From Diacronema lutheri (Eukaryota; Haptophyta; Pavlovophyceae; Pavlovales; Pavlovaceae), in contig JAGTXO010000078.1 in NCBI GenBank assembly GCA_019448385.1, positions 50,001 through 110,081 of the forward strand: a DNA stretch of 60,081 nt. Direction: 5' to 3'. Of the stretch, positions 40,877 through 55,100 are shown in pieces. Under the pieces are notes generated by a model. It had not been told where the DNA came from, ran no database searches, and saw only the letters and a list, made by a program, of their open reading frames with translations. How positions within the stretch are numbered: the stretch's first letter is position 1; every line of letters starts with the position of its first letter. The position numbers were made by a program, and so were the translations under genes.

Positions 40877-43800
40877 ATGGAGGACTCCGTGAAGGACGCT
40901 TTGCCCGGCGGGCGGGGCGGCTCGGACAGTTTCTCGCTGGCCCTCAGCACCATTCTGTCGCCGGGAGATACCCACCCCCACGTGGTCCCATCCACTTGCC
41001 TCATCGCCCTGCTGCGTTACGCGGATTTCGGCACGAGCAGGGTTAGGGTGGGCGACACGGGGTGCTCGCAGCATGCGCTCAAGGTGGCGCTGCGCAACCT
41101 GGGCAAAGCATGCGCGGATGCGGACCGGTTTGGGCAGGTGCTCGTGGTCGTGCTACCGTTCTGCCTCCGCGCGTCCAGCGGCCTCGCGCACTGGACGGCG
41201 GCGTACCTGCTCCTCGCGCCGCCCGCGCAGCGCGGCGCGCCGCCCGGCGCCGCGCTCGCCCTGCTCGCCGATTCGCGCACCTTGGGCAACGGCGAATCGG
41301 CGTACGCCACGGCGGCCGGCGTGCTCATCAAGAAGCTTGCGCAGCGCATCGGCAGAACAGCGCCGCCCATCGATGCCTTCAAGGCGCCCCCGCAGAGTGG
41401 GGCCGCGTGTTGCTTCGCCGCGGCAACAGTCGCGGCCGAGGTCGCGGCGAGCGCATCGACGCTCTACGGCCGCCGCGCGAATGTCCTTGTCGAGATCAAG
41501 AAGGCTTTGGACGCGCGCCTCGCGCGCCTCACGACGGCCGCGTACGAGGAGACCCGCGCGCGCACGCTCCGCGCCGCCATCGGCGCTCTGCTCGGCGACC
41601 GCGCCAGGCGCTTCGGCCCGTTCACCCGCGAGGCCGCGCGGCTCGCCGAGGCCGCGCGGCTCGCCGAGGCGTGCGATGCCAGTGTCGGCGGATCCGCGCC
41701 CGACGGGCTGCTGCAGGCCGTCGAGGCGGCGCTGCGCGCGCCCGACGACCGCATCGCACGCACGGCCGCGCTCGACGCGCTCACGGGCGCTGCAGGCCGC
41801 GCGCTGTCGACGGCGGCCAGGCCGCGCGGCGCGGCGGCGCCAAGGCCGCCGTCGCGAGCGCCACCGCCGCGTGCGCCGCAGCGGCGCGCCGCCTCGGCGT
41901 GGGGGCCCCGACCATTCAGCCTCCTCGGCGGGGGCGAGGGCGACGGGGACGATGGCGACGCCACCACCGCTGACAACGGGGAGGGCGCGGAGGACGGGGA
42001 CGACGACCTCGCGGGCGCGGCGGCTGCGGCGGTGGCGACGGGCACGGCGGCGACGAGCGCGGTGGCGGCGGGCGCGGCGCCAACCTCGCCGGCGGCGGCG
42101 GACGGCGGTGGCTCGGCGCCGCTCGAACGCCGCTGCGTCTACACTGCGCCTGATGAGGGCGACGCGGACGCGCGCGTGTACGACGCCAAGGACCCCGAGC
42201 AGCTAAAAGCGGGTAGGGCGCGGCTGCGGGCGAACAGCGGGCGCGCGCCCGCCGTGGTCGACACGCTTTTCGCGCACGCGACGGGCACGATCGTCACGCG
42301 GCAGCGCACGGAGGGCGTGACCGGCGCGGGCATGCACCACCTCGCCGCCCCGACGCAGGGCGCGGGGTACGGTACCGTCGTGCGGGCCGAGCTGGGCGAG
42401 CCCGGCTTCGCGGGGACGACACGGCACATGACGTCGGGCGTGGAGAACCAGCCGCGCGCGGTACGAGCGGCCGCGCGCGCGTACGCGCACGACGGCTGGG
42501 GCGGCGTGTACAATGCGCACGAGGACTTTGCCGCCTTCGAGGGCTTGCCGCGGCTCGCCGCGCCCGAATCGCTCGCGGCCATCGCCGGCGGGTCGGCGGA
42601 CGCGGTGTTCTGCTGGCGGTCCGGCCGGTCCGTCAACGGCGAGGTGACGACGGTTCACTTCAATGGCGACCGCGCCGCCGCCATCGACCACGCGCGGGCG
42701 CTGCGCGTCAGGCCCGATTGGCGCTCGCAGCCCAGGATCTACGAGGCGGCGTGCGGCGCGGAGGGCACGGTGCTGCTCGTGTGGGTCGTGCCCGACCGTC
42801 ACAAGAACCCGCGGCTGGACTGGGCGCCGATTCTCGTCGTGATCCACCTGCCCGCCGACCCCGACTGGCTCGCGCGCGCCACGCCGGCGATCGCGAAGGC
42901 GCGGCGCGAGGTCGAGGACGGACGCGCGCGCGCGGAGGCGCGCGGCGTGCCGCAGCACCTCGCCTACACGCTGAGCCCACGCTTCCGAGGCACCGCGCCG
43001 CGCGGCGCCGCGCGCGTGCCGCCGCGCCTCGGCGCGAGCGACGCGCGCGAGGCGCGCGCGCTCGCGGCGCTCGAGTCGGCGCTCATGTTCGCGCCGGCCT
43101 GGCGGCGCGCGGTGCGCGCGGCGAGCCGCGCCCCCGGCAGTGGCGCCGCGGCCGTCGAGCGCGCGCTCGCGCGCCTGCACAACGCGCCCGAGCCCGATGA
43201 CGAGAGCGCGCCCGAGTCGGCGCGCGTCGCGCCGCTCGCCGCCGCGCTCGAGCAGTCGGCGGGCTGGCCGGCGGGCACGGCGCGCATGGCGGCAAGCGTG
43301 ACCAAGGGCCCCGGCGTCGGAGATGGCGCAGGTGGCGACGAAGCGATCAAGGTGGAGGAAACGGCGAAGACGAGCGGCGACGGCTGCACCGGCACGCCTC
43401 CTCTGCGCCCGGCCGCGCGCGCGGCCGGCGCGGCGGACGACGGAGGGGCGGCGGTCGTGGCGGGCGTCGAGGGCGAGCGCGACGCACTCGCCAAGACGGG
43501 TGCCGGCGGCTGCGACGACGACGCTCGCGAGCCGCTGTCGGCCGGCAAGCCCGGCGCACTCGCCGCCGCGGCGACCGTCGGGGGTTTCGGCGAGCTCGTC
43601 GGCAGCCTATGCGCGTGGCTGGCGCACGGCGCGGCTGGCGGCGCCATCGCGGCCATCTCCCCCGGGACGGCCGCGCGCGGAGCAAACGGCACGCCGCAGC
43701 GCGCCGAGCCGCCGGCCGCCGGCGATCCCGTCGCTCCGCACGCGCGCGTCGCCGCTGCGGCGCCCTTGGCGGGCAGCGCGGCGGCGCCGTCGTCGGACGC

Positions 43801-46800
43801 GCGCGACGCGCAGCGCGGCGTCGCGGGATTCGACGCGGCCGCGCACGCGCACGCGCGCGACGGCAGGCGGGCGGCACGGCGGATGCGCGAGCAAGAGGGG
43901 GCGGTGCACAGGGCCTTCCGCATGTCCCTCTGGCGCGACGCGACGTTTGCCGAGTTCGTTGAGAAGCTGCGCCCCGACGGCGGCGCGCAGCTGCTCGCGC
44001 GCGAGCCCACGCGGCGCGCGGCGGCGGTGCTGTGCGAGCTCGCGCGCGGCCGCGACGGCGCGAGCGGCGCGGCCGGGCTGCTGCACGAGATGAGAGCCGC
44101 CGATGCGCGCGCGCGCGAGGCCGCCAAAGCGGCGGCGGAGGCAGCGCGGCCTGCGCACGGGACGCTGCGCATCGTGGCAACCGTGGCGCTGGGCGGTGCG
44201 GTCTTCGCCGGCGTGTCAGCGCTGGTCGTTGCTTGCGCGGCGCGCACGGCGACCGGTGCGCTCTTTGGGGCCCGCCGCCCGCGGGCGGCCGCGCGCGGAG
44301 CCGACGACGCGCTCGGCGCGCCGCAGCGCGCCGAGCCGCCGCCCGCCGACAAGGGCAAGCGCAGGCGCGCCAGAGCCAACGACGACCCCGTCGACGCGGC
44401 GCGCAAGGCCGTGGGCAAGGCGGAGGGCAACTGCCGCAAGGCAGCCCGCCGGCTGCACCTCGCTGCACTGGGCGAGGAGGAGGCGCAGCAGCGCGTGCTC
44501 GACGCCGAGGCGGCGGAGCAGCTGGCGCGCTCGCGCGAGCCGGCCGGCGGCTGGGTAGGCAGCGCGCGCGCGCGCGCGCGCGCGCGCCCCGCCGCGCGCG
44601 CGCCCGTCGATTGGCGTGCGCGCAGCGCAGAACGGCGCGCCAGCTCCGTCACCCGCGCGCCGCCGCGCCCGTGCCCCTCGCGCGCAGGGGCGCCCTGCGG
44701 ACCTGCGGCTGCAACAGGCGCACTTTGGCATGCGCGAAGATGCCGACGCGGATGTGCGCCGCGCGCACGAGGCGCTGCGCCGGGCGAGACAGGGTGTGGC
44801 GTGCGCCAAGGCCAGCGTGCGGCAGATGGAGGCGGCGTTGCTCAACGCGACGCGCTGCGCCACCGCGGTGCTCGCGCCGCGTGGCGTGCCGGAGGGTGAC
44901 GAGCAGGCCGCGGCGAGAGAGCAGGCGGCGCTGGACCGGGAGGCGCCGCCGGCCGCGCAACGCGTGGCGCCGACGGCGCGCTCGCCCTCGGAGCCGCCGT
45001 CCGAGTGGGGCCCGCCAGCGGTCGGCCGGCGCCCGACGCCGCGTGCACTGTCGCACGCCGCGGGGCGCGGGGACGACAACCCGTTTGCGCCGCTCGCAAC
45101 CGTCAGCGGCGATTGGTCGCCCACGCCGAGCTCGCGCTCGCCGTCCTCGCCGCCGCGGCAGCCGCCGTCCGACCGCCGCAGCGCGCAGCGTCGCAGCGCG
45201 CGCGCGCGGCCGCCGAGGCCGACCGTTTCGCCCGAGGACGCGCTCGCAGCCGAGCGCCAGGCGCGCGCGCTGTCGGAGCAGGCGGAGCAGAGGCGCGCCA
45301 AAAAGGCCGCCGCCAAGGCCGCGCGCCGCGCCGCGCGCGCCGCCGACAAGCGGACGGCGCGCGTCGTCCACGCGTGCGTAAGCGCCGCCTTGCGGCGCGT
45401 CTGCACGAGCGTCGCCACGGGCACGCCGCTCGCCGTGCTCCGCGAGCGCGCCGAGGGGCCGCGCGCGCCGAAGGCGGCGCCCGCGCCGCCACGCCGCGCA
45501 GCGGACGGCGGCCGCGCGCTCCGCCACGCGCGTACGGCGGCCGCCGCGGCGGCGGAGCGCGAGGCGGCGGTGGCGGCCGACGCCGACGAGCGGTTCGAGC
45601 GGCAGCCCTCCGCCGCCCGGTTCGACGGCGGCGATGGCGGCGGAGGCGGCCACGTCGAGGCGAGCGCGCGACCGCGCGCCGGCGAGGCCGGCGAGGCTGG
45701 CGCGCACGGCGCGCCTGGCGCAGCGGGGACCCCGGCGGCGTCGCTCGCGTCGCGCAGCCCGTGTGATGCGCGCCGCACGGCACGCCTCCCGCACGCACGC
45801 GCCGCAGCCACCTGCGCACGCAACGGCGGCTGGGGTGGCAACGTCGGCGGCGACGTGTGCGGCGATTGTTTCGGCGGCGGCGGCGTCCGTCGCGACGCCT
45901 GCGGCGGCGGCGACGCCACCTGCGGCTGCGGCGATGGCGGCGTCGGTGCTGGCGCTGGCGAGGCCCCTGCACACGGTGCGCCGGCGCGCGCGACGGCGTC
46001 GCGCTTGCTGCGCTTGCTCGGCGCGCCACGCGCCGTGCTCGGTGCGATGGCGCACGCCGCGGTCGTGTTGGCGCGCGGCGTGGCCGCAGCCGTCGCTGGC
46101 GTGCGCGCCGCCGCGCGCGCCGTGCGGCGCGCGCGCCGCCGAGCGCCTCGCGCGCGCCGCACGGCTGCGCGGCGGGCTCGCGGCCCGCCGATGCGCGACG
46201 TCGACGGCGCCCTGCGGCCCTCGCCGTCCTGGTTGCGCACACGCCTCGTCTGCGGCCGGCGCCTCGCGCCTCTGCGCCGCGCGGGCGCGCGCCCGCCGCC
46301 CGCACACGCCGCGCCGAGTTCCCGCGCGCGCGCTGCGCAACCCGACAGCGACGCGCCGGCGTGCGCGCCGCGGCGCTCGGCGCCTGTCGGTGCGCCGCCG
46401 CGCGCGCGTGGCCTACGCGCGGCGCGCGCACGGCGCTTCCTCGACGTCGCCGGCCGCGCGGCGCGGAGCGCGCGCCTCGGCGCGCGCATCACGCGCCAGC
46501 GCACGCCGGGTTCGCCATCGGAGCCCTGCACGGCCGAGAGCGGCGACGGCGCGGGCGCCGGCGGCGTCGGCGCGGCGGCGCCTGGCGCGGCGACGATGCG
46601 CGCCACCGGCGCGCGCGCAGCGCGCGCTGCGGCGGCGGCGGTCGGTGGCGCCTCGCGTCTCGCGCGCCGCGCGATGGCAAGCGCCGCCGCCGCTGCCACC
46701 TCCATCGCCGGCGCTGCCGCCTCGACCGTCGCCGCCGCCGCCGTTGCCATCGGCGCGGCCGTCACGTCACCGGCGTTCGCCGCGGCGCGCGGCATGGCGG

Positions 46801-49084
46801 CCGCATGCGTCGCTGCCTGCGCCCGCCCCACCGCCGCGCAGGCGGCCGCGTCGCGCGCGCTCGGCGCGCTCTTCGTGCTCGTCGACGCGGCCGACGCGGC
46901 GGGCGACAGCGACGCCGCGCTCGGCGCGCTCGCGGCCGCGGTCGACGCGACGGAGCTGCGCCCGCCGCCGGCCTTTTGGCGCGCGGGCCGCGCCGCGGCG
47001 TACGCACCGCGTCCGCCGCCCCTCGACTCGGCGCGGCCGCGCTACAACCGGCGCGCGCGCGCACCTAGCCCTCCCGTCGCGGCCGCGCGGCGCAATCTCG
47101 CGCGCGCGGTGCGCGAGCTCACGCGCGCCGCGCGCGCTGAGCGCGATCGCGCGCCGGCGCCGCGCGGCGCGCGCGGCGGCGTGCTCCACGCGCTGCGCGC
47201 GTCGCTCCCCGTGCACGCGCGTGCCGCGCTCGGCACGGACGCGGAGCTGCGCGCGGACATCGCCGCGTTCGCGCGCGCGCGCCGCGAGCTGCACAGCCTC
47301 ACCGACGCCGAGGTGGCGGCGCTCGCGCGCCCGGACGGGCCGCCGCTGCCCGTGCGGCTCGCGTGCACGGCGGTCGCGCGCGCGCGCGGCGTGACCGTGC
47401 TGCTCGACATCGTGCCGCGCGGCGGCGGCGCGCCCGAGCGGCTCGTGTGCCGCGCCCGTCGCCGCGGCGCCGCCACGCGCACGCCACGGCCGACAGCCGC
47501 CGTTATCGCGCGCGCGCCTTGCATAGCGGCGCGCGTTGGCCACACTGAGCCGGCGCGCGCGTGCGCGGGCGGATCGATCGGGGTCGCGCGCCTCCGTTCA
47601 GCGCGCCGCCGCTCTTGGCGTGGGGCGCGGCTCGACGTGCACACCCGCGAGCGGCTGGCCACACCGGTGCCAGGCCACGTCGTGGCCTGCGCCGCCGCCT
47701 CGGCCATCGGCGCGTGCGTCGCTCGCGCGCGGCTTGGGCTTGCACGGCTGGCGCGCGCGTGGCCCTGCGCCTCCGCTCCACTGGCCACTGCTGCTGTCGC
47801 CTTCGCGCCTGCCGCCGACGGTGTTTTCTGCGCCCCGCTGGGCGCTCCTGCATCCGCCTTCGCGCCTGCCGCCGACGGTGTTTTCCCCGCCGCACTAGCC
47901 GCTGCTGCATCCGCCTTCGCGCCTGCCGCCGATTTTCCCGCCCCACTAGTTGCTCCTGCACTCGCCTCCGCGCCAGCCACCGACGGCATTTTCCCCGCCC
48001 CACTAGTCGCTGCCGCTGTCGCGTCCGCGCCTGCCGCCGCGGGCGTGTCTTCCGCCCCACCAGCCATCGCCGCCGCGCCCGCCGCCAACGTGCGCACCGC
48101 CAACGTGCCCGTTGCCAACGAGGCTACCGCCACCGAACCAGCCGCCCTTGAGCTTCCCCTCCAACCCGCCAACTCGGCGCTGCTTGCGTGGGCGGGCGAC
48201 GCGGCTGCGCGCCGGCTGGCCTCCGCCGCCGCGAGCGCCGGCCTCCCGCAGGCAGAGGTGGAGCGCATCGCCAGCGGCGACATGCTCGCCTCAACCGTCG
48301 ACGCGTGCTGCGAGGTCGTGCTGCGCGTGCACGGGCAGGCCGGCGGCGGGCATGTCTGCCACGTGCCGCTCGCCGCGCAACCCGCGGTGTTCCAGGACGG
48401 CGCCGAGCGCGCCGCGCTGCTGCACCGCCTGCGCAGCGAGGCGACAACGCAGGCTGTCATCGGCGTGTGGAGCCCGTCGGACGAGCGCGGCGGCGCGGGC
48501 GGTGACGACGGCGCGCAGCTCGCCTCCGGCCATTTCACCGCGTTGCGCCTTGTGCGCGTCGCGCGCGCGGGCGAGCATCGCTACGACGCGGTGCTCGTCG
48601 ACACGCTCGCGTCGCCCTGCAGGCAGGCGCTCATGCTCGCCAAGGCGATAACTGCCACGCTGCACGCGGCGGGTCTCGACATTTCGCGCGTGCGCCGCGC
48701 GCTGCTGCTCAACGAGGCGGCGCAGCGTGGCGCGACGTGCGGCCTCGCGATAGTGGGCGCGCTCAACGACGCGCTCGCCGCGGCGGGCTGCTCGTCCGCG
48801 CCGCGCACGTTCAGCGTGGCGGACATGTACGCTGTCGGCGAGCGCCTCCGCGTCGCGCTGACCGGCGCGGCCAGCGATCGTGCGCCGGGCGGCGTCTGCG
48901 CGGTCACGAGCGCGGTGCGTGGCGGGGGCAGCCCCGATCGCGCCGAAACGCCGCCGCAGACGCGCGGCGCCAAGGCCGCCGCTGGCGTCACCGCCGCCGC
49001 CACCGCCGCCGCCGCCGCTGCTGCCGCCGCCGTGGCCGCGCCGCCACCGCCGCCACCGCCGCCGCCGGCCGGCGACGAGGACGA

Positions 49085-49132
<48 letters not shown>

Positions 49133-52100
49133 GCGCACGTTCTTGAAGCTCGCGCCCAGGGCGCGCGCGGCCGCCTCGGCGCGTGAGGCGTTGCGCGCCG
49201 CGTGTGCGCGCGCGGACGCGGCGGCGTCGTCACACGCGTCGGCGCCGCACGCGCCCGCCGGTGCGCGCCGCCGGCGGCGCGCGGGCGCAGGCGAGCTGGC
49301 GCTCGCGGCTGCGCGCGCGCTCGCCTCGACGGAGCACGGCGATTTGACGGACGACGCGCTCGAGGCCGCCATCGAGCAGGAGCTGGGCGACGAGCGCGGC
49401 CAACTGCTGCTGTGCACGCGGGGCGCAGCGGCGCAAAGGCCCGCGCTTTGCCGGCTCCTGAAGCACGCGTGCGCGTCGGCGCGCGCGGCAAAGCGCGCGC
49501 AATTCACGGTGTTCGTCGTGCGCGCGGCCACGCGCGGCGAGCGGGGGGGCGCCGCCGCGAGGCGCGTGGACTCGGTGGTCGAGCTGTCGTGCGCGCTGCA
49601 CGAGAAGGCGGGCGCGCTCGGCGGCCTCCAGAGCGTCTGTGTGCGTGGCTTCGCCCTCGAGCGCCGCCGGACACTCGACGCTGGCGCCGAGGCCGGCGCG
49701 TCCGCCATCGGCCAGGACGAGCAGGTCGAGGCAGAGGCGGGCGAGGCGTGCGTCGCCGGCGTGACGATGGCCAAGCAGCTGCGTCAGTTTGCCGAGCAAG
49801 CTGCCCGCGACGACGTGCTCTTCCACGTCGCCGTGTCCGAGGCCGACGCCCACGCCCGGCTGGCGCGCGTTGCGGGTGACGATGTCGGCGCGTACAGCGT
49901 CGTGCTCGCAGTCGCCGGGCTCGTCTGGCTGGCCAAGGCCGACGAGGTTACGCCGGCGGCCGCCCAGCCCGCCGCCGCGCCGCCCGCCGCCTCGCCTGCT
50001 GCCGCCACGTCCGCCGACGCCGAGCGCGACGCCTCGCCTTCCGACCGCCTGCGCGCGCTGACGCTCGCCGTGCGAGTCGCGCTCGCGCGCGGCGTGCTGC
50101 GCCACCTCCTCGCCGACGCGTCGCCGGGCGCGTCCGCGACCGCTGGCGGTAGTTGCGCGACGCCCGTCGAGGCGGCCGCGTCCGCCGCCGCGCCGCCCGC
50201 CACGGGCGTCGTAACGAGTGGCGTTGCGGCGGGCGCTGTGGCGGCCGCACCGGCTGCTGCGGGCGGGGCGACGGCGGGTGCATCGCCCATCACGCGGCCG
50301 GCGAAGCGCGCGCGGCGCACGCTCACCGCCGCTCCAGCCACCTCGGCCGTTGCGGCCGCTGGAGGCGCACGCGCTGGCGCACGCGGCGCGGCCGGCGCGC
50401 CTCGCGCGCGCGCCGCGCGCGCGCCGGCCGAGTACGTCTGGCTTGCCATCGCGCGCCGGATGCTGGCGGCGCGACACGCGGCGGCCGCGGGCGGCGACTT
50501 TGTCGCGTCGTGCGTCGCCGCGATGCAGGCCGAGTACGGCGACGGCTGTGCCGTCGTCGTCGGCGACGCGCCTGGTGACGCCTTGGTCGAGGCTGCGGCG
50601 GCGGCGCTGCTCGAGGGCAAGCACGCGGCGGTGAGCCTCGGCTGCGTCGACCGGCCGGCGGTGCTCGTCGTGCAGCGCGCCGTGGACGCGCCCACGTCGC
50701 GCGTGCACGGGTGGTGCGCGCACGCGGCGGGCGCCGCCGAGTTTGACGAGGGCGCCGCGCACGGCGTGTTCAACGCGATCGTCGAGCGCGCGTGGGCGCT
50801 GCGTCCGGACCCGGCCGACGGCAGCCCGCCGCCCACGCGCACGTGGGAGGTCGAGCGCATCGCTGACGACGCGCCCGACCAGGCGGGCGTGGCCGCGCTG
50901 CGCGTGCTCTACGCGCTCGTCGCGGCGCACGGCCGCTACCGCTCGGCCGCCGCGCTCTCTGGCGCGCTCGCGCAGCTGCACGCGCCCGACGCCGCCGGCG
51001 CGCGCGCGGAGGTCGTCGCGGCGGCGTGCGCGGTGCCGCCCGGCGCGCGGCCGGGCGCCGCGCCGGCGGCCGCGCGGGACGACGCGAGGGAGCGCGCATG
51101 GGAGGGCGCTCGGATCGCCGCGCTCGCCGTCGGCGCGGACGCTGCGCGCAGGCGTGTCGCGCCCGTGCGCGCGCTCGTCGACGCGCTCGGCACGCCACCG
51201 ACCTCGGCGATCACGGGCGGGCCGGCGGTGCGGCTCGCGGGCGCGGGCGACGGCGGCCACGGTGCACGGTGGGTGGGCGGGCAGGCGGCGACGCCCGCCG
51301 AGCAGCTGCCGAGGGAGCTGCTGCGCGCCTACCACGAGGCGGTGCTGTGCGTCACGCCCGGCAGCCTCCAGCTCGACTCGGCGGCGCTCGACGCGGTCAC
51401 GCGGCCGCGCGAAGACGACACGCTGGAAGGCCTCCTCGCGCGCGTCAGCTGGCAGTGCGGCGCGAGGGCGAGCACGTGCGCCATGCTCGCCATGTTTTCC
51501 GAGCAGGCGGGCACCGGCTCGCGCGTCGCGCTCAAGGCCCTCCGCACGAGCTCCGACCTGGCCGGGCTGACGGCGGCTGCGGTCGGGCAGCAGGCGCCGC
51601 AGACGCCGCCGCCGCCGCTGCTCGTGATGCTCGGCCGCTGCCCCAGCCCGCTCGTCGGCGGCGGCCTCTTCCCGCCCGACCGCGCGACGGGCGAGCCGGC
51701 GGTGCACGCGGCGACGTCCGAGCTCGCCGTCGAGCTGCTGCGCGACGCGCGCGCGCTGGCCGGCACGGACGGGCGGCTCGTCGTGCTGTGCCTCGAGGCG
51801 TCCAACCCGCTCTGGTTCTGCCCCAAGGTGCGCGAGCTCGAGCTGCCGCGGACGCGGTCGGACGGCGTGCGCGCGTCCGGCTGCACCTGCCCTGCGACGT
51901 GCAGCGATGCGCGCGGCGCGGCGGGTGGCGCTGCCCGCGGCGCATCGACGCGGCCGGCGGCGCGCGCGATCAACAAGGCGGTGCTCGACCACTTCGTCGC
52001 GCTTTTCGGCCGCGAGGGCTTCGCGACCTTTGAGTTTGCGGGCGGCGGCGAGGCGAGCTGGCTGTGCGACAGCGCGGCCGGCAAGACGACCGTCGCGGCG

Positions 52101-55100
52101 TGCGCGTCGCTCCCGCCGCGCATGGGCGATGGGCAGCTGGCCATCCGGCGGCACACGCTCGGCACGGGCGCCGACGCGCCGGCGCACGCCGTCGTCTCGC
52201 TCCGCGTCGCGCACGTGAGCCACGCCATCCGCCGCGCGGCGGACGACGGCGGCGCGCGCGCCGAGCGGATGGCGCGCGCCGCGCGCGCGTTTTGCGATGT
52301 GGCGGCCGCGCTGCGCGTCGACGCGATCCTGGCGGAGGTGCCCGAGGACCGCCCGACGGGCACGCCCTTCCTTGGCGGGCTGCTCGAGTTTTGGAACAAA
52401 CGCCACGGGAGCTCGACGGCGCCAGCCACGCTCGCGCTCGGAGACGTGCGCGAGGTGGCCAAGCGGACGGCCGACGCAGCGGCCGGCCGAGCGGACGAGG
52501 TCCCTGCGGCTGGCCGTCCGCAGGTCGCGGCGCGCGCGTGCGCTGGCGCGATTGGCGGCGGCGCGGGCGCGGCGGGCGCCTCGGACGCTGCGCCCCGTGC
52601 ACTGGCGGGCGCGTCGGGTGCGCGCACGGACGGCGGCCCTGCCGACGCACCGCGCCAGCTGGAGAGCCGCTACGGCGAGGCGAGCAAGCTCGACCTACCC
52701 CAAGATTCCACTACGGGCTGCGTCCTCGACGCTCGCGAGGCCCAGGACCGCGCGCGCGTGCCTGCTGCGCCCGACGGCACAGCGCTGCGCCGCGTGCTCG
52801 ACGCCGTCGGCGCGGGCGCGCCCGCGCAGCGCAGCCCGCGCTGGCACGACGAGCGATGGGAGGAGGTCACGGGCAGCAAGGTTGGCGACGTCGTGAACGA
52901 CAACGCCGGCGTCGCGCACGAGACGCTCACCGACGAGTACGTGCACCGGCGGCGGCGCGAGGTGCGGACCAAGGCGACGACCGCGGGCATCCTCGGCGAG
53001 GCCGTCGCGCTGCGCAAGCTGGCGGCCGCGTACGGCATCACCGTCGTGTGCAACCTGCCGATGGTGCGTGCGGACCCGCACGACAAGAGCGCGCCGTTCG
53101 CCTTCTCGCCGGACGGGCTCGCCATCCTCCCCGAAGACAACGAGCAGGTCCTCGTCGAGGTGAAGACGCTCACCAAGGCGGACGCCAAGGCGCACGAGGA
53201 CGGGCCGCCGCAGCCGCACCGCGATCAGCTGCAGCTCGGCATGCACGTCCTCGGCGTGCGCAAAGCGCTCTACGTGCAGTACCTCAGGCACGAGGACCGG
53301 ATCGTCGTGCACGTCGTGACGCGCGGCGTCGGCTGGCTTGCATTCGCGCAGCCGAGGGTGCAGGCCTTCTGGGCGCGCGTCGTCGAGCGGCGCGCGCGGC
53401 TCGAGCGCGCGCGCGCCGACCACCCGGCTGCGAGCCGGCGGCACCGGCGGCAGCAGACGCCGGCCGGGCCGCCGCTCGTGCTCGCGCTGGACGGGCGCAT
53501 CCCCGCCGCGCGCGCCGCCGCGCTGCACGCCGTCGCGCACGGCACCGCGAGCGCGGCGGCGGTGGCGGCGACGGCGGCGACGGGCGACGCGACGGCGTTG
53601 CAAGACGCGATCGCGGCGCTGCGCGCGCCCGTCGGCAATGCGGCGATCGACAGCGCAGCGCGTGCGGAGCGCGCGGCCGTCGAGCGGGCGATCGCGTACC
53701 TCGGGCAGCCGGCAGGCGACGCCGCCGCCCGCGGCACGGCCGAGGCAGCCGAGGAGGAGAGGACGGTCGACGCCGACATCTGCGCGTTGCTGCACCAGCT
53801 CGGCGCGAGCGTGGCGCACGTGCACGTCGAGGACGCGGATTGCGTCACGCGTGAGCACTGGGGCGAGGCGGTGCTCGCTGCAGCGGGCGACCCGTCGAGC
53901 GCCCCCGCCATTTCGAGCGTCATCGTCGCGCACATCGTGCGGCTCGCCGGCTTTGGCGTCGAGCTCCCGCAGTCGATTCGCGTCGCCCCCAGCACGGCCG
54001 ACTGGCACGAGGGCTGGCTCGACGTGCAGTGCGTGCTGCTGCGCACGCGCCGGCGCGGGCGGCGCGACGACGACTTTGTGGCCGTCGTCAGGCGCGGTGG
54101 GCGCTGGTTTGCGTGCGAGCCCGGCCGCGCGCGGCGGCTGCAGTGGCGGTCGGTCCTGCGCCGCGCGCGCGGCGGCGTCGACGGGACCGGCGAGGAGGCG
54201 TTCGCGGTCGTCTACGTGCGGCGCGGCGACGCGGCCGGCGACGCGGCTGGCGACGCGCAGGCCGAACGGGCGCGCGGCGGGCGCGCGCGCAGGCGCACGC
54301 GCGGCGGCACGCGCAAGCGCAAGCGCGGCGCCTCCGCCGGGCTCGAGGCGGCCGCGCCCGCCGGCGCGCCGGCTGCCGCGCCCGCCGGCGCGCCGGCGGG
54401 CGCTGCTCACCGCCCGCCCGCCATGCGCGCGACGGTCGCCGCGCGCACCACGCGCTCTGTGACCGACGCGCGGCACTCGGCGCCTGCCGCCACGGTTGCA
54501 CCTGTCTTCGACTGGCGCGCCGGCCGCCCGCCCCCCGCCGCTCGAGCCCGCCACCCGCGGCCGCGTGGGCGCGCGCCACCGGGCAAGGCCTGGGACAGCG
54601 TCTCGGGTGCGTGGGCGGACAAGCCGACTGGTGCTGCCGTCGCCGGCGCGCCGCCGCCGCTGCCGCCCGCCGCCGCGCCGCCGCCCACCGCCGCGCCGCC
54701 GCCCGCCGCCGCGCCGCCGCCCGCCGTCGCGCCGCCGCCCGCCGCCGCGCCGCCGCCGCCGCCGCCACCGGCGGCGCTCAACCGCTGGCAGCACGTCGGC
54801 GCGGGCGGCAGCGCGGCAGGCCGGCGGCTCGCGGCCATCGCACGGCGGCAGCGCGGCGTGCGCGCGCCGCCGCCCGCCGCGCGCTTCCTCGCTACGCTGC
54901 CGCCACCGCCACGCGACGGCCTCGCGCGCACGAGCAAGCAGGCGCGCGCGAGGCGCAACGCGGACGGACGGCCGGCGCACGCGCGCGCGGCCAACGCGCG
55001 CGCCTTCTACCGCGGCGTGGAGCTCGGCGTGCACGCGACGCGCGCCATCGTCGACGCGCGCCACGCCGACCTGCCGCAGGCCGTCTTCGTGGCGGAGGCG

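Noticed and set aside
51300-52500. Endonuclease/exonuclease/phosphatase-like domain (VVSLRVAHVSH..ILAEVPED)
   Set aside because: One hydrophobic strand and a Glu are not enough. The Asn and the later Asp-His motifs were not found.
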